Shown here: in pieces, positions 51,895 through 59,396 of the stretch | Position numbering within the stretch: the stretch's first letter is position 1 | Layout: every line of letters starts with the position of its first letter | Origin: Petrimonas sulfuriphila | Lineage (GTDB): Bacteria > Bacteroidota > Bacteroidia > Bacteroidales > Dysgonomonadaceae | DNA: 64,000 bases | Assembly: GCF_051201015.1 (NCBI RefSeq) | Contig: NZ_JBPEHI010000006.1 | Strand: one strand, 5' to 3' | Notes under the pieces: generated by a model | Told to the model about the DNA's origin: nothing | Database searches by the model: none | The model's input: only the letters and a program-made list of their open reading frames with translations | Position numbers and translations under genes: made by a program

Positions 51895-53339
51895 GAGTCA
51901 GCGTCATTGCAAAATATTTAGGTTTTGTGTTGTTATTCAATGCATTATTTATGTATATCTCTGCCGTTATTTCCATTTTTTTAAGAGAAACTTCTATAAC
52001 CCCATTACTGTATAGCGCTATCTTATGTACAATTGTAGGAGTGTTTCCACAAATCTTTGTAGAAAAAACAGAGGAACTAAAGCCCCACGAAGGAATTGCA
52101 ATTAGCGTTTTAGGATGGATATTAACATGTATCGTAGGCTCAATTCCATATTTTATGTGGGGCGGTGAATTCACCTTAACGAATGCCATTTTCGAAAGTA
52201 CTGCCGGTTATACAACTACCGGATCGACCATTCTTACCAACATTGAAATGTTGCCCAAAGGTCTTTTGTTCTGGCGATCGGCAACACATTTTATTGGAGG
52301 AATGGGAATTATCTTGTTTGTGTTATTGATTCTCCCCAATGCCAAAGCAGCGCGGGCTAGCATATACAGGTCTGAAGTATCTGGGCTCTCCATGTTAAAT
52401 TTTCAGATGCGAATGCGGGAAATTGTACGTATTATTGGCATAGTCTATGCGAGTCTGATACTTGCTGAAACAATTATTCTATGGGCACTGGGAATGACCT
52501 TTTTCGATGCCATTTGCCATTCATTCGGAACACTGGCAACTGGCGGTTTCTCTACTAAGAATACTAGCATCGCCTTTTACAACAATATTTGGATAGAAAT
52601 CACCATTTCCTTTTTTATGTTGTTGGGAGGTATGCATTTTGGACTTATATACGCTACCATAACAGGTAGGAAACAAAATCTTTTTACTTCTGACGTTGTT
52701 AAAACTTATTTAGCCATTATTTTTATAGGCATCTTGTTTATTTCATTCAAACTCGTCAATGATCACGTATATAACTGGGGAGAGGCGTTTCGGCACGCAT
52801 CATTTCAGGTAGTTTCGTTGGTTACTACTACTGGTTTTGCTACCGTGGATACGTCAGTTTGGCCCATGTTTACCATTGTTGTCCTTATCTATTTCTCCAT
52901 TCAGTGCGCAATGATTGGTTCAACGACAGGTGGGTTAAAATTCGATCGGGTATACCTCTTTTTTCAAACATTTCTTAAACAAATTAAACAGACAAAACAC
53001 CCTAACGCTGTTTATGTGTTGAAAATGGATAAGACCCTTATCAGCAGCGATATTGAACTACAATCAATGGTTTACATCATCGTTTATTTGGTCATTCTTC
53101 TAATTTCTACTCTGGCATTATCAGCCATGGATATCGATCTAATTACATCCTTTTCAGGGTCTGTTGCCACTCTAGGCACTATTGGCCCGGGATTTGGGAA
53201 AACAATCGGATCGATGGGAAACTTCTCGACTTTGCCCGATGCTGCAAAATACATTTTTTCGACTAATATGTTGTTGGGACGTTTGGAAATTATGAATGTG
53301 ATTGTGTTGCTTGTTTCTCTAACAGATAAAAACAAATAA
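51891..53339 (+). CDS. trkH: TrkH-family potassium uptake protein, copy 1
   Basis: This 482-aa K+ transporter membrane subunit is built of four MPM repeats. The selectivity-filter loops are visible: TAGYTTTGSTIL, LATGGFSTKNTS, LVTTTGFATVDTS and GSTTGGLKFDR. It is the second gene of a three-gene operon and is translationally coupled to the HAMP sensor. No trkA (the usual cytoplasmic NAD-binding partner) lies in this window; it may be elsewhere or not needed. Confidence 0.94.
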   Translation: MRVSVIAKYLGFVLLFNALFMYISAVISIFLRETSITPLLYSAILCTIVGVFPQIFVEKTEELKPHEGIAISVLGWILTCIVGSIPYFMWGGEFTLTNAIFESTAGYTTTGSTILTNIEMLPKGLLFWRSATHFIGGMGIILFVLLILPNAKAARASIYRSEVSGLSMLNFQMRMREIVRIIGIVYASLILAETIILWALGMTFFDAICHSFGTLATGGFSTKNTSIAFYNNIWIEITISFFMLLGGMHFGLIYATITGRKQNLFTSDVVKTYLAIIFIGILFISFKLVNDHVYNWGEAFRHASFQVVSLVTTTGFATVDTSVWPMFTIVVLIYFSIQCAMIGSTTGGLKFDRVYLFFQTFLKQIKQTKHPNAVYVLKMDKTLISSDIELQSMVYIIVYLVILLISTLALSAMDIDLITSFSGSVATLGTIGPGFGKTIGSMGNFSTLPDAAKYIFSTNMLLGRLEIMNVIVLLVSLTDKNK

Positions 53340-53340
53340 A

Positions 53341-54786
53341 ATGACCCGTTGGGAAGTAATTGTAAAATATTTAGGATACGTGCTGTTATTTAACGCGTTT
53401 TTTTTCTATATTTCCGCCGCAATTTCATTCTTCCTTCACGAAAACTCGCTCACTCCGCTTCTATACAGTGCAGTGGTATGCACAATCCTTGGCTCTTTTC
53501 CACAGATATTTGTGGAAAGAATTGAAGAAATCAACTTCCGAGAAGGATTGGCAATCAGCGTTTTAGGATGGATTCTAACCTGCTTTGCCGGGGCGGTACC
53601 CTATTTCATGTGGGGCGGCGAATTCACATTTGCCAATGCCCTTTTCGAAAGTGTTTCTGGATATACCACTACTGGGGCAACCATTTTGAGAGATGTAGAA
53701 GCATTGACCAAGGGATTGTTGTTTTGGCGGGCATCCACACATTTTATTGGCGGTGTGGGAATCATTCTGTTTGTTCTATTGATTTTACCCAGTGCCACCG
53801 GTACAAGATCGAGTATTTACAACTCGGAACTATCCGGATTGTCTAAATTAAACTTTAAAATGAGAACACGCCAAATAGCGCGTGTTATCGTCGTTGTCTA
53901 TCTTAGCCTGATCATTATCGAAATTGCACTTCTTTGGGTATTGGGTATGAATTTCTTTGATGCTATCTGTCATGCTTTTGCAACAGTGGCAACGGGTGGT
54001 TTTTCAACCAAAAACTTAAGCGTGGCATATTACGACAGTGTTTGGATAGAAGTCGTCATTATGACATTCATGCTGTTGGGGAGCATTCATTTCGGATTAT
54101 TGTACGGTACCGTAACGGGGAACAAAATGAATGTATTCACGTCAAAGTCCGTCAGGACTTATATAGGTTTAATGTTTTTGGGAATCATTGTTGTTGCTGC
54201 AAAGTTAACCAACGACGGGTTTTACTCGTGGTGGACATCCCTCCGGTACGCTTCGTTTCAAGTAATATCTCTGGGAACAACTACCGGCTTTGCTACTGTG
54301 GACACTCCAAACTGGCCGATACTTACCATTATCATTATCATGTATTTTACGATTCAGTGTGGAATGGTCGGCTCCACGTCAGGAGGATTAAAATTTGATC
54401 GTGTATTGCTTTTTTATCAATCACTGAAACGGCAGATAAAACTTGTCTTGCATCCGAGCGGCGTATATATTACGAAACTGGAGAATGTCGTCATCAGCAC
54501 CGAAATGGAGTTACAAACTGCCATTTTCTTTATTCTTTATCTGGTTACGCTGTTTGTTACGGCTCTCTTGCTCTCCAGCATGAATGTCGATGGTATGACT
54601 TCCATATCGGCTTCCATTGCTACAATTGGTAATGCCGGACCTGGTTTTGGAAAAGTAAGTTCACTTGGAAATTACTCATCCATCCCCGATGCGGGAAAAT
54701 ATGTTTTATCGATAAACATGCTGTTGGGACGTCTTGAAATTATTAACGTCTTTGCCTTGTTTACGGTGTTAACCTACAAAAAATAA
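53341..54786 (+). CDS. trkH: TrkH-family potassium uptake protein, copy 2
   Basis: This 481-aa paralogue of the preceding gene starts 1 nt after its stop and is plainly a tandem duplicate that has since diverged. Filter loops are VSGYTTTGATIL, VATGGFSTKNLS, LGTTTGFATVDTP and GSTSGGLKFDR. Differences concentrate in loops and the C-terminal third. The two proteins could form a mixed or alternative channel with different affinity; that is inference. Confidence 0.94.
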   Translation: MTRWEVIVKYLGYVLLFNAFFFYISAAISFFLHENSLTPLLYSAVVCTILGSFPQIFVERIEEINFREGLAISVLGWILTCFAGAVPYFMWGGEFTFANALFESVSGYTTTGATILRDVEALTKGLLFWRASTHFIGGVGIILFVLLILPSATGTRSSIYNSELSGLSKLNFKMRTRQIARVIVVVYLSLIIIEIALLWVLGMNFFDAICHAFATVATGGFSTKNLSVAYYDSVWIEVVIMTFMLLGSIHFGLLYGTVTGNKMNVFTSKSVRTYIGLMFLGIIVVAAKLTNDGFYSWWTSLRYASFQVISLGTTTGFATVDTPNWPILTIIIIMYFTIQCGMVGSTSGGLKFDRVLLFYQSLKRQIKLVLHPSGVYITKLENVVISTEMELQTAIFFILYLVTLFVTALLLSSMNVDGMTSISASIATIGNAGPGFGKVSSLGNYSSIPDAGKYVLSINMLLGRLEIINVFALFTVLTYKK

Positions 54787-54808
54787 CCGTTTTCTGGGAA
54801 GAAAAATG

Positions 54809-54816
54809 TATCTTTG
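54809..54816 (+). promoter_or_regulatory. -7 promoter element for tyrS
   Basis: TATCTTTG matches TAnnTTTG and gives a leader of roughly 155 nt before tyrS. The leader contains short hairpins (for example AGTTGT with ACAACT around 54888-54906). Confidence 0.5.
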
Positions 54817-54975
54817 CACCCTATTCAATGGTTATTTAGCTTCGTTGAAATTCGCTACGCATTATTCAACAGTAATTAGTTGTGGCAAACAACTGTTCAC
54901 CGGAACAACAAATTTCCATTAAATTGAAAATTGCCCTTAGGCATATTTACTGAATTACAATCGAATTACAACTGA

Positions 54976-56274
54976 ATGAACATGAACTTTGTAGAAGAAC
55001 TTCGTTGGCGAGGCATGATCCACGATGTGATGCCCGGAACGGAAGAACAGTTATTGAAAGAACAAACGTCGGGGTACCTGGGAATTGACCCCACAGCCGA
55101 CTCTCTCCATATCGGACACTTAGTGGGCGTGATGATGCTGAAACACCTGCAACGCTCGGGACATACACCAATAGCGCTTGTTGGCGGAGCCACAGGAATG
55201 ATCGGTGACCCATCGATGAAATCGGCAGAACGTAACCTATTGGACGAAAACACCTTGCGGCATAACCAGGAAGCGATAAAAAAACAACTGGCCAAATTCC
55301 TCGATTTTGAAAGCGATATTCCCAACAAAGCTATTTTGGTAAACAATTACGACTGGATGAAGAATTTTTCGTTCCTTTCGTTTATTCGCGATATCGGCAA
55401 GCACATCACGGTTAATTACATGATGGCGAAAGATTCCGTAAAGAAACGTCTGAGCGGTGAAGCCAGTGAAGGCATGTCCTTCACCGAATTTTCTTACCAG
55501 TTGATGCAAGGATACGACTTCCTTCACCTGTATCGTGAGTACGGATGCCGCTTGCAAATGGGTGGAAGCGATCAATGGGGTAACATCACTACCGGGACCG
55601 AACTTATCCGCCGGATTGCAGGCGGAGAAGCTTTTGCGCTGGTTTGTCCACTCATTACTAAAGCCGACGGCGGAAAATTCGGTAAAACCGAAAGCGGAAA
55701 TGTATGGCTGGACAGCCGTTATACGACACCTTACCAGTTCTATCAGTTCTGGCTGAACGTGAGCGATGCCGATGCCGAAAAATATATCAAGATTTTCACG
55801 GCATTATCGAGGGAAGAGATTGAATCTCTGGTGGCAGAGCAACAGTCTGCCCCGCATTTGCGCCCGTTGCAGAAACGTCTGGCAGAGGAAATCACCGTTA
55901 TGGTTCACAGTCGTGAAGACTACGACATGGCCGTTAGTGCATCGGAAATTCTTTTCGGGAAATCCACCTCTCATGCCTTGCGTTCTATTGACGAAACCAC
56001 CTTTCTTCAGGTTTTCGATGGGGTTCCCCAATTCAATATTTCAAGGAGTCTGCTTACTGAAGGTATAAAAGCGGTGGATTTATTAACAGAAGCGGCTGCC
56101 GTTTTCCCATCTAAGGGTGAGATGCGGAAAACCGTACAGGCCGGTGGTGTATCGATAAACAAAGACAAACTTGATGATTTTGAAGCAGTTATAAATGAAT
56201 CTCACCTTATTGCCGATAAATATATCCTGGCACAGCGGGGTAAGAAAAACTATTACCTGCTGATAGCCATATAA
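54976..56274 (+). CDS. tyrS: Tyrosyl-tRNA synthetase
   Basis: This 432-aa class I synthetase charges tRNA-Tyr. The HIGH motif reads TADSLHIGHLVG and the KMSKS-equivalent is KFGKTESGN. The Tyr-binding region includes YDFLHLYREYGCRLQMGGSDQW across about residues 178-199. A C-terminal S4-like RNA-binding domain ends the protein (VQAGGVSINKDKL). Either of two nearby ATGs (54976, 54982) could be the start. The thioesterase gene follows after 21 nt in the same direction. Confidence 0.97.
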   Translation: MNMNFVEELRWRGMIHDVMPGTEEQLLKEQTSGYLGIDPTADSLHIGHLVGVMMLKHLQRSGHTPIALVGGATGMIGDPSMKSAERNLLDENTLRHNQEAIKKQLAKFLDFESDIPNKAILVNNYDWMKNFSFLSFIRDIGKHITVNYMMAKDSVKKRLSGEASEGMSFTEFSYQLMQGYDFLHLYREYGCRLQMGGSDQWGNITTGTELIRRIAGGEAFALVCPLITKADGGKFGKTESGNVWLDSRYTTPYQFYQFWLNVSDADAEKYIKIFTALSREEIESLVAEQQSAPHLRPLQKRLAEEITVMVHSREDYDMAVSASEILFGKSTSHALRSIDETTFLQVFDGVPQFNISRSLLTEGIKAVDLLTEAAAVFPSKGEMRKTVQAGGVSINKDKLDDFEAVINESHLIADKYILAQRGKKNYYLLIAI

Positions 56275-56295
56275 CAATCGCTTTTCCCTGCCTGC

Positions 56296-57039
56296 ATGGA
56301 TAAAAAAAGGAGGTATCAATTCCAGGTTTCAGCCCAGCATATCGATTTTCAGAAAAAAGTATCGTTGTCGTCTTTGTTTCATCTGATTTTAAAGACAGCT
56401 GGAAAAGATGCTGACAACAACGGGTTCGGTTTGCTGAAACTGCAATCGGATGACTACACGTGGGTCCTTTCACGCTTCGTCATGGATATGGAAAGGTTTC
56501 CACTGGAAAACGAAAACATAACCATTGAAACGTGGATTCAAGACGTGGGTACAATGTTTACCACACGTAATTTTCGAATCACCAACGGTGAAGACCGGCT
56601 TATCGGTTACGTGTCATCTTCGTGGGCGGTAATTGATATGAAAACCCGACAGGGAGTTCTGCTGGACTCGTTAGCGTCACTGAACGCTTTTGTATGGCCG
56701 GAAACTATCCCCATAGGTGTCCCCACCCGCATTGCCAACATCAAAGGCGACATAGCCAACCGATTTGAAGTAAAATACAGCCACATCGATGTAAATTGCC
56801 ATGCAAGCAGTCCGTTTTACATTCAATGGATTGCCGACTGCTTTTCGCTGGATTTTTATCGGATGTACAAGTTAAAAAGATTTGAGATAAATTTCCTGAA
56901 AGAATTAACGTTCGGTGACACCGGAGTCGTTTACAGGGAATCGAAAGCTAAAAACGATTATCTTTTTCAACTGGTTACTTCGGAAAAAGGAATTTCCTGC
57001 CGTGCACGGATACAGTTTGAAGATGAGGGAAACTGCTGA
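56296..57039 (+). CDS. Acyl-ACP thioesterase
   Basis: This 247-aa enzyme of the FatA/FatB-like family (PF01643) has two hot-dog folds. The first shows WVLSRFVMDMERFPLENENI and FTTRNFRITNG, and the second carries the catalytic-type segment YSHIDVNCHASSPFYIQWI, with the Asn-x-His arrangement typical of these enzymes. It releases free fatty acids from acyl-ACP. It lies 21 nt after tyrS and is probably cotranscribed, with no evident functional link. Confidence 0.92.
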   Translation: MDKKRRYQFQVSAQHIDFQKKVSLSSLFHLILKTAGKDADNNGFGLLKLQSDDYTWVLSRFVMDMERFPLENENITIETWIQDVGTMFTTRNFRITNGEDRLIGYVSSSWAVIDMKTRQGVLLDSLASLNAFVWPETIPIGVPTRIANIKGDIANRFEVKYSHIDVNCHASSPFYIQWIADCFSLDFYRMYKLKRFEINFLKELTFGDTGVVYRESKAKNDYLFQLVTSEKGISCRARIQFEDEGNC

Positions 57040-57073
57040 TTTGGATCCGGGAGTAAAAAACATCTCCCAAAAA

Positions 57074-57105
57074 TTTGGTCATTTACAAATATTGTTATAC
57101 TTTTG
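57074..57105 (+). promoter_or_regulatory. Promoter of tRNA-Gln
   Basis: TTTG at 57074-57077, 20 nt, then TACTTTTG at 57098-57105 is a full consensus promoter. The mature tRNA starts at 57135. Confidence 0.75.
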
Positions 57106-57134
57106 CACTGCTTTTCACGAAGCACATTAAGGAT

Positions 57135-57205
57135 TGTCCTATGGTGTAATGGTAGCACTCCTGGTTTTGGTTCAGTCAGTCTAGGTTCGAATCCTGGTAG
57201 GACAA
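57135..57205 (+). tRNA. tRNA-Gln (anticodon TTG)
   Basis: A complete cloverleaf can be drawn. The acceptor stem TGTCCTA pairs with TAGGACA, and the D stem is GTG/CAC. The anticodon loop TTTTGGT holds anticodon TTG. The T stem CTAGG/CCTGG has loop TTCGAAT, and the discriminator base is A. CCA is not encoded. The anticodon stem has one C-T mismatch at its base (27-43) and a G-U pair at the loop end (31-39). It is followed by a terminator. Confidence 0.96.
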
Positions 57206-57215
57206 CAATATCACG

Positions 57216-57250
57216 ATATAACCGATTGAATTTCAGTCGGTTATATTTTT
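57216..57250 (+). terminator. Intrinsic terminator after tRNA-Gln
   Basis: ATATAACCGA (57216-57225) pairs with TCGGTTATAT (57237-57246), followed by a T-run. The remaining sequence to the IS end at 57478 is AT-rich and shows no gene. Confidence 0.85.
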
Positions 57251-57477
57251 ATATTTTCAACCTCACACTAATCTGCAATAAAGACTCATTTCTTCAATAA
57301 AAATCGGCGATACTTTATCCACTGTTTGCCTTTTAATAAATCAATCTTAAAAAAAATTGAAAAATTGTATGCGATTTTTATGGTGCTATTCCAACAATCA
57401 AAAAAGCATCGGCGTATTATTGTTTCAGAAAGATTTGTCTAATGATTTCGCCCCCACGTGTTCAATGATTATTTCAT

Positions 57478-58403
57478 TTAACATGAGTTAGATACAAGAA
57501 AGATGAAAAATGGTTAGCATAATTCAGAACTAATCATTATATATATAGTACTGACTTACAAATAAATAACTAAAATTCATCACCGTGCTAACCATCAACG
57601 AAATTACGGAAATTTTCTATTTAGGCGACGAATTTTCAAAAGAATTTGAAGTAACTTTCAAAAAATATACTTTGGAAGAGTCCAAAGACAAAAAACAAAG
57701 GAATAACCGAACAGGCTATCCGACAGTGAAGTGATGACCATACTGATCGCTTTTCACTTAAGCGGAATGCGCAACCCGAAACACTTTTACGTGTTTTATG
57801 TCAAGCAGCGTTGGAAAGAAGAGTTCCCGTGTCTTGTTTCTTATAACCGGTTTGTGGAATTTCAACAAAAGAAGGTTCTTCCTTTGGTCTCGTTTCTGAA
57901 AACCTGCCGTATGGGAAATTTCACGGGAATCAGCTTCATGGATTCCACCGCATGGCAAGTATGTCACATCAAGCGGGAATATTCCAACCGCGTATTTGAC
58001 GGTATGGCAACCGAGAGTAGGACAACCTTGGGCTGGTTCTTTGGTTTTAAGTTACACATTATCATTAACGACAAAGGTGAAATTATCAGTTTTGTCATTA
58101 CCCGGGGTAACGTGGATGACCGCCATCCACTCTCGATGGAGAGTTCATTAAAGGAGGAGAACTTCCGTTGCAAGACAGGGTAATGCTTCGCAAGAGAGCC
58201 GTTATTGAATCGGTAAACGATGAATTGAAGAATATCTGTCAGATTGAACATACACGGCACAGGAGTTTTACAAACTTTATCACCAATCTGGTAGCAGGGT
58301 TACTGGCGTACAACTTTTTGCCGAAGAAACCTTCTATCAGGGTAGACTTTGTAGATGACAAACAACTTATGCTATTTAAAAAATCATATCGAACTCACGT
58401 TAA
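57478..58403 (+). mobile_element. Degenerate IS982-family insertion sequence
   Basis: A left terminal repeat at 57478-57493 (TTAACATGAGTTAGAT) matches the reverse complement of 58388-58403 (TTAACGTGAGTTCGAT) at 14 of 16 positions. Between them lie the broken parts of one IS982-type transposase. The element is 926 bp, a little shorter than usual because of an internal deletion. Exact outer ends and target duplications are not certain. Confidence 0.78.
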
Positions 58404-58500
58404 TTTAATGATGAACAGCAATTTATTGGAGTTGTACAGATCAAAATATTCAATTGTTATCGGTGAAGAAAGCAAAGTAAGATTCATATGCAGATTGTGA
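57585..58500 (+). pseudogene. IS982-family transposase, broken by frameshift and internal deletion
   Basis: Three fragments in different frames make up one transposase. The first starts with GTG at 57585 (LTINEITEIFYLGDEFSKEF) and ends at 57734. The expected continuation LSDSEVMTILIAFHLSG is in another frame, consistent with loss of one A near 57713. The second fragment (to 58183) contains the DDE-region piece GISFMDSTAWQVCH and GWFFGFKLHIIINDKG, then stops after RHPLS plus unrelated codons. The third (from about 58168, in yet another frame) has LRKRAVIESVNDELKNICQ, the typical C-terminal block. About 50-60 codons in the middle are missing. The last frame reads through the right terminal repeat. 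It cannot encode an active enzyme. Confidence 0.88.
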
Positions 58501-58512
58501 AACGGAATCATC

Positions 58513-58545
58513 ATAAAAAAATCCCGCATTCTGATGAAGCGGGAT
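58513..58545 (-). terminator. Intrinsic terminator of the peroxiredoxin gene
   Basis: On the minus strand ATCCCGC/GCGGGAT forms the stem, followed by TTTTTTAT. It lies 25 bp downstream of the peroxiredoxin stop. Confidence 0.82.
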
Positions 58546-58569
58546 CAATTCCGATATTGCCAGGTCGGT

Positions 58570-59286
58570 TCAGTTATTCAGTAAGGCATTTTCAACTGTT
58601 TCTTTCGAAAGTTTTTTCGTGCAGAAGAACCAATCATAACAGTGCATATCTTCTGACGTGATCTCCATTCTCTCTTTGGCAACGCCGCAGGAACCGGCCG
58701 TAGGTACAATCACATCATCACCGGGACGCCAGTCCGCAGGAAGGGCGACACCAAACTCATCGGCTGTCTGCAAACCGAGAAGAATACGTTTCAGCTCATC
58801 GAAATTACGGCCCAATGACAGGGGATAATAAATAATTGTCCGGATTATTCCTTTGGGATCTACAAAAAAGACGGCACGCACAGCCTGAGTTGAGTTTTCA
58901 TTGGGCTGTATCATACCATACTTTTTGGCAACTTCCATCGTGATATCTTCAATCAGCGGGAAGGTAACCTCTACATTTTTCATTCCTTTGTACTCTATTT
59001 TATCCTTGATGGTACGCAGCCATGCAATATGACTGTATAAACCATCTACGGACAAACCGACCAACTGACAATTCAGCGCATCGAAATCTTTTTGCATAGA
59101 GGCAAAGGTCATGAACTCGGATGTGCAAACAGGCGTAAAATCAGCAGGATGACTAAAGAGTATTTTCCATTTTCCGGAAAAGTCTTCCGGGAAATTAATA
59201 ATGCCCTGGGTTGTTTTTGCAGTAAACGAGGGCGCTTTGTCTCCAATTCTTGGCATGGAGAGGGTGTTTTCTTGATCTTTTTCCAT
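58570..59286 (-). CDS. Peroxiredoxin, archaeal ApTPx/Prx6 type
   Basis: This 238-aa thiol peroxidase reduces H2O2 and organic peroxides. The peroxidatic Cys is in HPADFTPVCTSEF (near residue 53). The long C-terminal region characteristic of the Prx6 group is present (DWRPGDDVIVPTAGSCG), and its end has two further cysteines in MHCYDWFFCTKK. This arrangement matches ApTPx-like enzymes that use C-terminal cysteines for resolution. Lacking a signal peptide, it is cytoplasmic. It may share function with the CoA-disulfide reductase upstream, which has the same orientation, but the 110-nt gap leaves cotranscription open. Confidence 0.92.
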   Translation of the reverse strand: MEKDQENTLSMPRIGDKAPSFTAKTTQGIINFPEDFSGKWKILFSHPADFTPVCTSEFMTFASMQKDFDALNCQLVGLSVDGLYSHIAWLRTIKDKIEYKGMKNVEVTFPLIEDITMEVAKKYGMIQPNENSTQAVRAVFFVDPKGIIRTIIYYPLSLGRNFDELKRILLGLQTADEFGVALPADWRPGDDVIVPTAGSCGVAKERMEITSEDMHCYDWFFCTKKLSKETVENALLNN

Positions 59287-59396
59287 TTTAAAATAATTTT
59301 AATGATGACTATTCGTAAAAAGTTATTGGACTATGTAGCATTAAATAATCTGCGATGCACCTATATTATAACCATATAAAACTGTTCCTGCGTTAA

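Noticed and set aside
54787..54975. T-box riboswitch before tyrS
   Set aside because: No T-box consensus sequence or terminator/antiterminator pair is visible, and T-boxes are not expected in Bacteroidetes.
57206..57477. A genomic-island attachment site behind tRNA-Gln
   Set aside because: No direct repeat of the tRNA 3' end and no integrase gene were seen downstream within the window.
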